A DNA stretch of 64,000 nt from an uncultured Bacteroidales bacterium (GCA_902779315.1 CACZBC010000002.1:62001-126000); one strand, 5' to 3'; positions 55,132-64,000 are shown, counted from the stretch's first letter. Notes: generated from the letters alone by a model not told the origin. Translations and numbers: made by a program.

Positions 55132-56004
55132 TTATCCCTCCGAAGAACGGAACTCCATTGGTGTGAGCCCTTCATAAAGGCGGAACATCTTGTTGAAATA
55201 TGGTGCGGAATCGAAGCCGAGGCGGTAGGATATCTCTTTGCATGAGAGGTCGGTGTTGAGCAGGTAGTCCTTGGCGCGTTCCATTTTGAGATGAAGAAAG
55301 TATTGGGCTGGAGCAAAGCCTGTGTATTCCTTGAAGATTTTGCGGAACTTTGAATAACCCATCCCGGCTTCGGCAGCAACATTCTCCATACGTATGCCTT
55401 CGTTCAGGTGTTGCCTCATATACTTTATGGCGACATTGATGCCATTCATGTCTGGGTTGCCGATGTAGGGCAGTTGCAAGCTTCGCGAATAAACGGTGGT
55501 GATGATGAGCCCCACGTATCCTATCAACTGTTGTTGATAAGCGGGGAGCATTTTTTCTGCTGCATCGTATGCTTGTTCGAAAGCGTAAAAAAGGATGTCG
55601 GTCATTCCCACATGAAAGATGGGATGCGACTTGTCGGGAAAGAATTTTTGAAGCAAGGTGTTGGCAACTTCCCCGGCGAAACCTATCCAAGCCTCAGCCC
55701 ATCCAATCTCGGAATCAGGAGCATAGTTGTGCCATTCATAAGGATAGAGCACGACTGCATCGCCTGCACGAAGTTGTGTGCGAGGTTGATGAACTGATTC
55801 AAACCAACCGCTGCCTTTCGTGATATATACTATCTGAGCCTCTCGGAGTACTCGCCCTTTTTGGGGCGAAAAGAGATAGTCCCCGGGGTGGTCGCTTGTG
55901 GGATAGGTGCTGCCGGCTGCCACGTTCTGCATCCCGATAGTGTTGACAGTGATGCCCCATCGGGAATCGGAGTCGTGAGTAAGAAGGTATTTTATCGTTG
56001 CCAT
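55132..56004 (-). CDS. AraC-family transcriptional regulator
   Basis: This 290-residue regulator has an N-terminal cupin sensing domain (about 15-150; WGITVNTIGMQNVAAGSTYP, RAGDAVVLYPYEWHNYAPD). The C-terminal AraC DNA-binding domain has two helix-turn-helix units (about 190-285; AAEAGMGYSKFRKIFKEYTGFAPAQY and CKEISYRLGFDSAPYFNKMFRLYEGLTPMEFR). It is divergent from the GH78 operon and probably senses a sugar released by it, likely rhamnose; this is inferred from position. Its -7 box ends 4 nt before the ATG, so the mRNA is probably leaderless. Confidence 0.94.
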   Translation of the reverse strand: MATIKYLLTHDSDSRWGITVNTIGMQNVAAGSTYPTSDHPGDYLFSPQKGRVLREAQIVYITKGSGWFESVHQPRTQLRAGDAVVLYPYEWHNYAPDSEIGWAEAWIGFAGEVANTLLQKFFPDKSHPIFHVGMTDILFYAFEQAYDAAEKMLPAYQQQLIGYVGLIITTVYSRSLQLPYIGNPDMNGINVAIKYMRQHLNEGIRMENVAAEAGMGYSKFRKIFKEYTGFAPAQYFLHLKMERAKDYLLNTDLSCKEISYRLGFDSAPYFNKMFRLYEGLTPMEFRSSEG

Positions 56005-56008
56005 GCTG

Positions 56009-56039
56009 CAAAGATAGCAATTTCTTTACGAATATCAAA
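56009..56039 (-). promoter_or_regulatory. Promoter of the AraC regulator (leaderless)
   Basis: TATCTTTG (-7, 56009-56016) and TTTG (-33, 56036-56039) are separated by 19 bp on the minus strand. Only four bases separate the -7 box from the ATG at 56004. Confidence 0.8.
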
Positions 56040-56089
56040 TTGTTATATCTAAAAATCATAAAGTTATTCAAAATATTGTATAATATACC

Positions 56090-56097
56090 TAACTTTG
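56090..56097 (+). promoter_or_regulatory. -7 box of the rhamnosidase operon
   Basis: TAACTTTG lies 53 bp before the GH78 ATG. No TTTG is at the -33 position, which would fit a promoter that needs the divergent AraC regulator. No clear operator repeat was identified in the 146-bp divergent region. Confidence 0.6.
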
Positions 56098-56150
56098 CCC
56101 CAAATTAGCTTCCTTATTTTGTCAAATATAAACATAAAAGTTATAAAAAC

Positions 56151-59100
56151 ATGAAGAATCTGCTTTTTTCTTTTCTTGTGTGTATGACGGTATCATCGGC
56201 TTTTGCTCTCGATGTTACGGGACTTCGTACCGAGGACTATCACAATCCAGTCGGCATAGACAAGAGCAATGTCCATTTCTCTTGGCAATTGCAGAGTGAG
56301 TTGCGTGGTGTGATGCAGACAAGCTACAATGTACAGATTGCCAGTGACGCCAGTTTTGGCAATGTCGTATGGGAATCGGGAACTATCGATTCTGACAAAA
56401 GCGTGTTCGTTGAGGCTAGTGGTTTCACGCCTTCTGCCGAGACACGTTATTATTGGCGTGTCACCGTAACTGACAATAAAGGCGAATCGGCAACCAGTAC
56501 AGAGAAAGCGTACTTCGAAACAGGTCTTATGACCGCAAATGCTTGGAACGGAACGCATTGGATTAAGGCAAGCACCAACGAGGCCGGCTCGGAGACAGAA
56601 GGTCCCATCACAGATTATGAGGTGGAGGTTAAGTTCAATGTGAAGCAACTTGCAGCAGGACTCATCTTTGCTGCTTCTGACCATAGCAACTATTATATGT
56701 GGCAAGTCAATACCAATGGAAGTGTTCGCTTCCGTCCACATCGCTGGAGTGGAGGCAATCCTTCCCTCCTCTCGGAAGCAGCCATTACGCGTGTCAGTAT
56801 CCAAAACGGAGAGCAGCATACCCTCACTGTTAAGGTGACGGGTGCCAATACGGCTCGCACCTACATCGACGGAACGCTTATTGACACCCGCACGGGTGAC
56901 TTTACATATGGCGACTTCGGTTTCCGCGAGGACTACGACAATGGCAACCAGCCCGAGCAGGCCTATTTTGACGATTTCATCGTGAAGACGGGCGACAAAG
57001 TACTCCTCGAGGAACATTTCGACGGAAGCTCGTGTATGTTCTCTAGCGGCACCCTTCAAAACGGACAGTTTTACGTTTCAGGCCCCGCCACTTATGCTTG
57101 GCAGCAGAAGGTGGCAAAGCCCGTCCGTTTCGATGTGGAGTACGACTTTACTCTAGTCAACGACAACGCCAGCATCTGCTTCAGTGCAACCTCCAGCAAC
57201 ACATATATGATGTGGGCTATCAATACACTCGACGTCAGTCAGCCTGTCGTACGCCGTCACGTCTATAACAACGGAAACCTGACCTATAACGACACACCTA
57301 TTACGGCTTTTAGCAAGACCGACATTTTGGGCAAGCAGCATCATATTGTCCTGGAATGCGAAACGCCCTTCGTGCGTACATATATAGATGATGTCTTGGT
57401 CGATACCTATCAGGACACCCAAGGCGTGCTGGCTGTTGGCGACCTTGGCGTACGTGTCAGCGCTACCGGCAACGAACGCGAGAAGGCATATTTCGACAAT
57501 ATAAAGCAAATCGTTTATGATGAAGAGGGCAACGGAACCGTGACCTTCAGCGAGGACTTCGAGGGTGCAGGCAATGCATTCAATGCAACTGATATTCGCG
57601 ACTATAATGGCAGCCGCCAATGTTACATGGAAGCAGCCGTTGGCGGCAGCAAGCGACTCATGCAACAAGACGGCAGCATCACCGCTGGTGTGCCTATGTT
57701 CCGTAAAACTTTCGAACTTGGCAGCAACGTTCGTCGCGCTCGTCTCTATGCTACAGGATTGGGTGTTTATAACGTCTTCATCAATGGCGAACGCGTAGGC
57801 CAGACCGACGAGGACGGCAACACCCTCTATGACGAGCTCAAGCCCGGTGCAACGGAAATGAAGAAGACTGTCTTCTACACCACGCACGACGTCACGGCTT
57901 TGTTGCGTGAAGGTAAGAATGCTATCGGCGCCGAAGTGTCAAGCGGTTGGTGGAACGGCGGTATCGTGCATGGCATGTACGGCAACAAGCCCAATGCTTT
58001 CCGTGCTCTGCTCAAGATAGAAATGGAGGATGGCTCGACCAAGGTTATTCCTACTGATCTCACGTGGCTCAGCAATACCAATGGTCCGCTGCGCAAAGGC
58101 GATATCTATAATGGCGAGACCTACGATGCTCGTCTCGAGAACGGACAGTTCACACCCGATTACGACGATAGCCAATGGTTTGCTACGGCCGAGAGCAACG
58201 ACTTCAAAGGCGAGATACTTGCCTTCGAAGGACCGGCCATCATGGCAGTTGAGGCTTTGCGTCGCTATCCCCAGACCATCCAGATATACGAAGGCACGAA
58301 ACCTAATGGAAAGACCTTCGGCGCGATTAATGTCGTAGAAGAATTAAACGGCCAGAACAACTTCATACTAAAAGCCGGTCAGACCGCTGTCATCGATCTC
58401 GGACAGAACGCTTCTGGTTGGGTGAGCTTCACGGCCAAGGGCATTAATGGAACCAAGTTGCGCTTCCGTTTCGGTGAGATGCCTAATACAACGGGTGACC
58501 GCGGTCGTGGCGACGATGGTCCTGCCGGTTCTGTTTATACAGAAAATCTTCGCTCTGCCGAGGCCACACTCTATTACACCCTCAAGGGTGCTGAGGAAGG
58601 TGAATCCTTCCATCCCACTACGACTTATTTCGGCTTCCGCTACATCGAGGTAACAACTTCTGCCGATGTTGAGTTGACGAACGTCATTGGTGAGACCGTT
58701 ACCAGCGCCGTCGACGAGAAGTCTTCCTTCCGTACCAGCCATGAGGATGTCAACAAGCTCTATAGCAACGTTATGTGGGGACAGCGCTCGAACTTCGTCA
58801 GTGTTCCTACCGACTGCCCGCAACGCGACGAGCGTATGGGCTGGACTGCTGACACGCAGGTTTATTCGTTGACAGGTCTCTATAATGGCGACACCCGCAA
58901 TTTCTACAAGAAGTGGCTGCGTGATGTGCGCGATTCCCAGCGTTCTGATGGTGCATATTCAGTCATTGCCCCTTACCATTGGGGCGTTGAATATGCTTCG
59001 ACAGGATGGTCGGAAGCAGCTATCATCGTTCCTTGGAATGTTTATATGATGACGGGCGACAAGGATATCCTGCGCGACAACTTTGAGGCTAACGAGCACT

Positions 59101-60266
59101 ACATGCAGTTCCTTACCACCAAAGCAGGTGGTGGCTATCAGTACAACGGTTCAGATCCTATTCATGGTGACTGGGTGGCCTACGTTCCCACCGACGGCCG
59201 CTACATTAGCGTCTGCTACTACGCATATACCGCCGACCTCATGGCTCGTACTTGCCGTGCTCTTTCTGAAACAGAAGGCGATGCCTACAGCCAGAAGGCC
59301 GAGCAGTACGAAGAGCTCCTCCAGAACATCAAGGCTGAATGGCAGGGCCGTTTCCTCAGTAACTCCAAGGTGCCCACTCAAGCCACCCAATGCGGCTACC
59401 TCATGGCACTCCGCTATAACCTTTTGCCCGATGAAACTTCCATTAATCGCACTCGAAGCTATTTGCATCGTGCTATCGTGAACAACAGCTATAAGCTCAA
59501 TACAGGCTTCCTCGGTACAGCTATTCTCAACCAAACACTTACCGAGAACGGTCTCATTGATGATGCCTATACCTTGCTGCTCCAGCGCAATGATCCTTCG
59601 TGGCTTTATAGCATCGACCAAGGCGCGACCACCATTTGGGAGCGTTGGAACTCCTATACTGTTGCCAATGGCTACGGCCCTGTCAGCATGAACTCATTCA
59701 ACCACTATGCTTACGGAGTGGTGGCTGAGTGGATGTTCCACCACATGGCAGGCATTGTGCCCGATGAGAGTCAGCCCGGTTTCAAGCACTTCTTCCTGCA
59801 GCCTTATCCCGACACACGTACCACTTTGCGCTATAGCCAACAGCGCATCACATCTGTAGATGCGGACTTTGCCTCCGATTATGGTCAGATTAAGGCTGAA
59901 TGGCAATGCGACGGCTCGAAGGAGATGACTTATCGTGTCACTATCCCCGCTAACACCTCAGCAACGGTATGTCTGCCTATATCAGATGGCCTTTATGTGT
60001 ATGAGAGCGGTGAGTTTGCTGAAGAGGTCGAAGGTATTGAATACATTGGTACTGTCGATGGTTATGCTACTTTCAAAGTTGGATCTGGCTCATATCTCTT
60101 TTCCGTCAGTAGCGAAGTTCCTGTCGGCATTAAAAATGTAGGCCAGAATCTAAATTCTGGGAAAAATGCCGATGCATATTATAGTTTGAATGGGATGCGC
60201 CTACCTGATGACTCCTCTGCTCGAGGCATTGTTATCACTGGAGGCAAAAAGATAGTGGTAAAATGA
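56151..60266 (+). CDS. Secreted GH78-family alpha-L-rhamnosidase with inserted LamG-like modules
   Basis: This 1371-residue exported enzyme has a signal peptide (cut near AFAL) and a GH78-type N-terminal FnIII-like domain (ETRYYWRVTVTDNKGE). Two concanavalin/LamG-like modules (about 140-290 and 300-465) interrupt the usual course, and the rhamnosidase N-domain resumes at MFRKTFELGSNVRRARLYAT. The (alpha/alpha)6 catalytic domain has CPQRDERMGW with Glu894 as probable acid and IWERW with Glu1164 as probable base. The C-terminal tail resembles the sorting motif (YSLNGMRL...ITGGKKIVVK). It would release terminal rhamnose from pectin or plant glycosides. Its stop overlaps the next start (ATGA). 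Confidence 0.92.
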   Translation: MKNLLFSFLVCMTVSSAFALDVTGLRTEDYHNPVGIDKSNVHFSWQLQSELRGVMQTSYNVQIASDASFGNVVWESGTIDSDKSVFVEASGFTPSAETRYYWRVTVTDNKGESATSTEKAYFETGLMTANAWNGTHWIKASTNEAGSETEGPITDYEVEVKFNVKQLAAGLIFAASDHSNYYMWQVNTNGSVRFRPHRWSGGNPSLLSEAAITRVSIQNGEQHTLTVKVTGANTARTYIDGTLIDTRTGDFTYGDFGFREDYDNGNQPEQAYFDDFIVKTGDKVLLEEHFDGSSCMFSSGTLQNGQFYVSGPATYAWQQKVAKPVRFDVEYDFTLVNDNASICFSATSSNTYMMWAINTLDVSQPVVRRHVYNNGNLTYNDTPITAFSKTDILGKQHHIVLECETPFVRTYIDDVLVDTYQDTQGVLAVGDLGVRVSATGNEREKAYFDNIKQIVYDEEGNGTVTFSEDFEGAGNAFNATDIRDYNGSRQCYMEAAVGGSKRLMQQDGSITAGVPMFRKTFELGSNVRRARLYATGLGVYNVFINGERVGQTDEDGNTLYDELKPGATEMKKTVFYTTHDVTALLREGKNAIGAEVSSGWWNGGIVHGMYGNKPNAFRALLKIEMEDGSTKVIPTDLTWLSNTNGPLRKGDIYNGETYDARLENGQFTPDYDDSQWFATAESNDFKGEILAFEGPAIMAVEALRRYPQTIQIYEGTKPNGKTFGAINVVEELNGQNNFILKAGQTAVIDLGQNASGWVSFTAKGINGTKLRFRFGEMPNTTGDRGRGDDGPAGSVYTENLRSAEATLYYTLKGAEEGESFHPTTTYFGFRYIEVTTSADVELTNVIGETVTSAVDEKSSFRTSHEDVNKLYSNVMWGQRSNFVSVPTDCPQRDERMGWTADTQVYSLTGLYNGDTRNFYKKWLRDVRDSQRSDGAYSVIAPYHWGVEYASTGWSEAAIIVPWNVYMMTGDKDILRDNFEANEHYMQFLTTKAGGGYQYNGSDPIHGDWVAYVPTDGRYISVCYYAYTADLMARTCRALSETEGDAYSQKAEQYEELLQNIKAEWQGRFLSNSKVPTQATQCGYLMALRYNLLPDETSINRTRSYLHRAIVNNSYKLNTGFLGTAILNQTLTENGLIDDAYTLLLQRNDPSWLYSIDQGATTIWERWNSYTVANGYGPVSMNSFNHYAYGVVAEWMFHHMAGIVPDESQPGFKHFFLQPYPDTRTTLRYSQQRITSVDADFASDYGQIKAEWQCDGSKEMTYRVTIPANTSATVCLPISDGLYVYESGEFAEEVEGIEYIGTVDGYATFKVGSGSYLFSVSSEVPVGIKNVGQNLNSGKNADAYYSLNGMRLPDDSSARGIVITGGKKIVVK

Positions 60267-63184
60267 AATGCAAAGGAAGAAACTTACTGCGCTTCGCAGT
60301 TTCTCTGTGCTGTTTGTGGTGCATAAGTTGTCAGACATGGAGTGAGGAAACGCCTCCGCTCGAGACGAAGGAGTTCGCCAAGCCCTCTATGTCTTGGCGT
60401 CCCATTCCTCTTTGGTTTTGGAACAATACGCAGGTGGCAAGTTCGCCTCTTGTTCAGCAACTTGGGCAGATGGTCGAGACCGATGGCTACGGCGGCTGTG
60501 CTATCTTGCCTTTTGGCGGAGGATTCCGTCCGAGCTACCTTTCCGACAGTTACTTTCAGCTTTATGGTGAGGCGGTCAGCAAGGCTCGCGCTTTAGGCGC
60601 TCACATGTCCATTTATGACGAGTACGGTTTCCCTAGTGGGAGCATGGGCGCCATCAACGGTTCGGGCGTGACTACCTTCATGAACAATCATCCAGACCAC
60701 ACCATTAAGCGACTCGACAAAACGGAGTACCGCGTAGGCAGTGGCGCTACCTTCAACCGCCAGATATCTCTTCAGGGAAAGCTCATGTCGATTGTGGCTT
60801 GGAACGCCAACACCAAGGAGATTGTTCCGCTTCGCGACTGCTATGACGAAGCGACTGGCCAAGTGACATGGACGGCCCCCAAGCAATCCGGATGGCACGT
60901 GATGGTGTGCCAGTGCGTCAAGGACGGCGACCCGAATGTCGACTATCTGTCCTCCGAAGCCGTCAGCTTGTTTATCCAGGACACGCACGAGGCTTACTAC
61001 CAGCACTTTGCCGACGATTTCGGACAGACCATCGTCTCCACCTTCTTCGATGAGCCCACGATGTACAGGGCGCAGGGACGTATGTGGACGAACGATTTCA
61101 ACGAACAGTTCGAGGCGCGTTACGGCTTCTCGCCCGAAGCGCTCTATCCTGCCCTTTGGTACGACATAGGAGATAAGACAGCATACGCAAGGAATCTCCT
61201 TTTCAGCCTGCACTCCACGCTCTATAGCGAGGGTTTCATGAAGACCATCAGCGATTGGGCAACGGAACACGGCATCGTGGCGACTGGCCATCAGGACCAA
61301 GAGGAAATCGTGAACCCGACCAGCGTGTCGGGCGACTTGATGCTTGTGGGGAAACATCTCGCGATGCCCGGTATCGACAAGATAGGTGGCGGACGTCCCA
61401 CAGAAGACTTCTATAAAGTCGTGTCCTCGTCGGCCAACAATTGGGACAAGACCTTCGTCATGTCCGAGACGTATGGTGCCATGGGCAACATCTCGGTCGA
61501 GACGCTCTATCAAGTGGCCATCGAGCAGTACACGAAGGGCATCAACCACCTCATCCCTCATGCCGTTTGGTACAATAATGGTGACGTCACCTTCCTGCCT
61601 GAACTTTCATGGCGCAATCCATTGTACAACACCGAGTTGCCTCGCTTCAACGCCTTCCTTTCGCGCTTGAACTATGTGCTGGCTCGCGAGGGACGTCATG
61701 TGGCAGATGTGGCTGTGCTCTATCCCATACAGACGCAATATGCAGGTCATTACTTCGACGGGCCGAAGGGCTACTACGAAGGCGGCGTTGACGTGCCGGG
61801 AACGGACTATCCGCAGATTTCGCACTACCTGACCGACGACCTCGGCATCGACTTCACCTACCTTCATCCCGAGGTTCTCGATGACCGTTGCACTGTGGCT
61901 GACGGGTTGCTCAACATGAACAATGCCATCAACCACGAGCACTTCTCTGTCATTGTTCTTCCTGGCGTAAAGGTTATCTCGTTGAGCAACATGCGTAAGA
62001 TTAAAGAGGCATGGGAGCAGGGCGTCAAAGTCATCTTCACCACGCAACGCCCCCAGTATGCTGCTGACGGTGCGGAGGGTAATGCCGAGGTGCAAAGCAT
62101 CGTCGCCCATATGCTCGAAGCCACAGAAAACAAGGCATATTTCCTGCCCGCCCCATCTGCCAGCACGTTGGGCGAGGTGATGGAGGAATGCCTCCCAAAG
62201 CGCGATGTGCTGTTCTCGGGTGGCACACATCCATTCAACTATATACATAAGGTAATAGACGGGCACGACGTCTTCTTCTTCGGCAATGTGGATGCCACTT
62301 CCGCCACGAACAACATAAAGGTTAGGACAACGGCCTCGAAGTTGACCCTGCTCGACCCCCATACGGGCAAGACGACAGACCTTCCCCAGAGCGATGGGGG
62401 AGCTTTTAGTTTGACGTTGCGTCCCAGCCAATCGGTCTTTATCGTCGATGATGCCCTATTGCTGAATAATGGTTCACCTGTTGATCCGGCAGACGAGAAA
62501 CTCTCATATACAATAGAGATGCAGGCCGAGGTCGAGCAATTGTCGGCAGGCATTTGCTTCTCAATAACAGACCAGCAGAGCTACTATATGTGGCAGTTCA
62601 ATGCCTCCGACCCGCAGCATCCGCGCTTGCGTCCCCATCGTTGGCTTGGCGGCAGCGTCTCCCTCTTGGGAGAAGTGGACTTGCCCAGCACGGTCAACAT
62701 ACAAACCGGCCATCCTTTCAAGATTAGAATAGAGATAGAGGATGAGGCTTATGTCAAGACGTATATCGACAACGTCCTTGTTGATGAGCGGAGTGGCAGT
62801 TTTGCTTTTGGCAGGATAGGTTTCCGCCAAGCCCACGACGATGCCTATGGCAAGACCGAAGTGGCCTGGTTTGACGATGTGAGCATTAGGGTGAAATCGG
62901 GAAGCGGTGCAGGCAGCGTGGTCTTCTCGGAAGACTTTTCTGCCTCCAATCCTTTTTCTGAGGGCAGCATCGTGTCGGGCAGGCTGAAGGTAGCAGGGCA
63001 GATGTCGCGCGACATCTTGGCTTGGCTTCAAGAGACACCCGATGCAATCAGTGAAGTGAAAAGTGAAAAGTTAAAAGTGAAAAATGAGGAGACCGTCTAT
63101 AACCTTTCCGGTCAAATGATTAACGGCAGACTGGCCCAAGGCATAGTCGTTCATGGCGGGAAGAAGTATATATCGCGTCGATAA
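60263..63184 (+). CDS. Glycoside hydrolase-like lipoprotein (GH106-like) with LamG-like module
   Basis: This 973-residue surface protein has a lipobox ending in CISC (Cys23). Residues 45-650 resemble GH106-type alpha-L-rhamnosidases and related families: RPIPLWFWNN, the IYDEYGFPSGSMGA loop, FFDEPTMYRAQ, MSETYGAMGN and HAVWYNNGDVTF, rich in possible carboxylate catalysts. Family assignment is tentative. Residues about 750-890 are a LamG-like module (SYYMWQFNASDP, RPHRWLGG, TYIDNVLVDER, AWFDDVSI) homologous to those in the GH78 gene. A low-complexity VKSEKLKVKNEE stretch precedes the sorting-like tail YNLSGQMINGR. It is translationally coupled to the GH78 gene by a 4-bp overlap. Confidence 0.78.
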   Translation: MKCKGRNLLRFAVSLCCLWCISCQTWSEETPPLETKEFAKPSMSWRPIPLWFWNNTQVASSPLVQQLGQMVETDGYGGCAILPFGGGFRPSYLSDSYFQLYGEAVSKARALGAHMSIYDEYGFPSGSMGAINGSGVTTFMNNHPDHTIKRLDKTEYRVGSGATFNRQISLQGKLMSIVAWNANTKEIVPLRDCYDEATGQVTWTAPKQSGWHVMVCQCVKDGDPNVDYLSSEAVSLFIQDTHEAYYQHFADDFGQTIVSTFFDEPTMYRAQGRMWTNDFNEQFEARYGFSPEALYPALWYDIGDKTAYARNLLFSLHSTLYSEGFMKTISDWATEHGIVATGHQDQEEIVNPTSVSGDLMLVGKHLAMPGIDKIGGGRPTEDFYKVVSSSANNWDKTFVMSETYGAMGNISVETLYQVAIEQYTKGINHLIPHAVWYNNGDVTFLPELSWRNPLYNTELPRFNAFLSRLNYVLAREGRHVADVAVLYPIQTQYAGHYFDGPKGYYEGGVDVPGTDYPQISHYLTDDLGIDFTYLHPEVLDDRCTVADGLLNMNNAINHEHFSVIVLPGVKVISLSNMRKIKEAWEQGVKVIFTTQRPQYAADGAEGNAEVQSIVAHMLEATENKAYFLPAPSASTLGEVMEECLPKRDVLFSGGTHPFNYIHKVIDGHDVFFFGNVDATSATNNIKVRTTASKLTLLDPHTGKTTDLPQSDGGAFSLTLRPSQSVFIVDDALLLNNGSPVDPADEKLSYTIEMQAEVEQLSAGICFSITDQQSYYMWQFNASDPQHPRLRPHRWLGGSVSLLGEVDLPSTVNIQTGHPFKIRIEIEDEAYVKTYIDNVLVDERSGSFAFGRIGFRQAHDDAYGKTEVAWFDDVSIRVKSGSGAGSVVFSEDFSASNPFSEGSIVSGRLKVAGQMSRDILAWLQETPDAISEVKSEKLKVKNEETVYNLSGQMINGRLAQGIVVHGGKKYISRR
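63051..63089 (+). repeat. Low-complexity GTGAAAA-type stretch inside the GH106-like gene
   Basis: AGTGAAAAGTGAAAAGTTAA and following bases form an in-frame low-complexity run coding for SEVKSEKLKVKNEE just before the C-terminal tail. The same kind of sequence is common in Bacteroidetes intergenic DNA, and here it is translated as a linker. Confidence 0.6.
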
Positions 63185-63243
63185 GTCCATACATACACAT
63201 TATTACATATAACCAATCTATCAAGTTTTAACAATTCAACAAA

Positions 63244-64000
63244 ATGAAAACTAAGAGACTATTAGTGATGCTGCTTGCCGTCATGGTTTGTGGCATTCAG
63301 GCGTGGAGTTACAGGTTTACTGACAACTACACCATCGAGAGTAAGTTCAAAATCAATGCTTTGGGCGCAGGCATTGCCTTCCGTGCTTACGAGGGCTTTG
63401 GCGGCCAAATCTGCATGTGGCAGTTCAACGTGGGCACCGACGGCACAAAGTCGCTCTTCCGTCCGCACGACTGGAAGGTGGGCGGCGTTCTGCTTGCCGA
63501 GATCAACACAGCCGACAAGGGTGTGACGCTGAACACCTCCGACTGGTTCGTCACGAAGATTGTCATCAGCAATGACGGCCAGCATGCCGACACGTATCTC
63601 CGCAAGGCTACCGACACCGATTTCGTCCTCATCGACCAGCGCGACGGCAACTTCCGCTACGGCTTGGTGGGTACACGCCAGGACCACGACCTAACCGTCA
63701 ACGAGTCGGCCAGCTACGACTACTTCAAGGTGACTGCCAACGAGACGGGCGACGTGCTCTACTTCGAGGATTTCGAGGCAACGGATGGCGACTGGACGAA
63801 CAGTCCCATCTGGGCCGATGGCGCCATCACAACCGAGGGCCGCGACCTTTCCGAGAGGAAGTACTTCCCCAACAACATGTTCAAGGATGCCATCGACATG
63901 CACTATACCGTCGAGGCCGACATGACCATCGAGAGCGGCTACGCTTCCCTCATCTTCGGCCTGACAGAAAGCGGCAGCAACTACATGTGGCAGATTTCGC
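63244..64000 (+). CDS. Exported protein with LamG-like modules, N-terminal part
   Basis: The gene begins with ATG at 63244, 59 bp after the previous stop, and runs off the right edge with 252 codons in view and no stop. The signal peptide is MKTKRLLVMLLAVMVCGIQA. Then comes a module homologous to those of the two preceding genes: YTIESKFKINALGAGIAFRA, CMWQFNVGTDG, FRPHDW, TYLRKA and YDYFKVTANETG. A second copy starts near residue 220 (YTVEADMTIESGYASLIFG, NYMWQIS). The catalytic part, if any, is outside the window; a further GH78- or GH106-type enzyme is likely from context but not shown. Confidence 0.8.
   Translation, partial: MKTKRLLVMLLAVMVCGIQAWSYRFTDNYTIESKFKINALGAGIAFRAYEGFGGQICMWQFNVGTDGTKSLFRPHDWKVGGVLLAEINTADKGVTLNTSDWFVTKIVISNDGQHADTYLRKATDTDFVLIDQRDGNFRYGLVGTRQDHDLTVNESASYDYFKVTANETGDVLYFEDFEATDGDWTNSPIWADGAITTEGRDLSERKYFPNNMFKDAIDMHYTVEADMTIESGYASLIFGLTESGSNYMWQIS

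Overview
The window looks like a chromosomal segment of a gut- or rumen-type Bacteroidales, most likely Prevotellaceae. The reasons are two SusC/SusD pairs with FAS1 lipoproteins, many secreted proteins ending in a Prevotella-style 'YNLxGQ...NGKK' tail, calycin-like and PCMD-type exported proteins, and promoters of the Bacteroidetes form TTTG-N19/20-TAnnTTTG with almost no Shine-Dalgarno sequences. The genus is an inference. No rRNA, tRNA, insertion sequence, phage or CRISPR array was recognised.

Layout. 1-3.8 kb: the end of a carboxynorspermidine/saccharopine dehydrogenase gene, a secreted GH31 enzyme, and recA. 3.9-6.1 kb (minus): a coiled-coil protein, zapA and rny in one operon. 6.2-10.8 kb: an unknown protein and a divergent polyprenyl-phosphate sugar-transferase homologue (minus), facing a Wzc-type tyrosine kinase (plus). 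10.9-14.1 kb: a ThiD-like kinase and a divergent secreted M6 metalloprotease. 14.5-31.3 kb: a large outer-membrane uptake locus, FAS1 lipoprotein-SusC-SusD twice in a row, with no enzyme. 31.7-35.1 kb: exported calycin-like/dockerin and PCMD/calycin proteins plus a 52-residue peptide gene. 35.1-45.1 kb: housekeeping genes miaA, M23/LysM peptidase, ndk and guaA, and a three-gene RND efflux operon. 45.3-54.9 kb: a giant triplicated repeat protein, an SGNH hydrolase, dihydroorotase and a TonB-dependent receptor. 55.1-64 kb: an AraC regulator divergent from a putative rhamnoside-degrading operon (GH78, a GH106-like enzyme, and a third protein that runs off the end), sharing a LamG-like module.

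The most unusual feature is a family of 22-bp head-to-tail repeats at six separate intergenic sites (3.8, 10.9, 31.4, 37.7, 43.5 and 55.0 kb; 28 units in all). The units share a GTGTG-AYG-TTTGC half and carry either a CACGTG or an ACTAGT core. The best CACGTG units are near-perfect dyads. All six arrays lie at gene 3' ends, often just past an intrinsic terminator, and none lies in a divergent promoter region. I do not recognise them as a named element. They may be a REP/BIME-like 3'-end element or an operator array for a dimeric DNA-binding protein.
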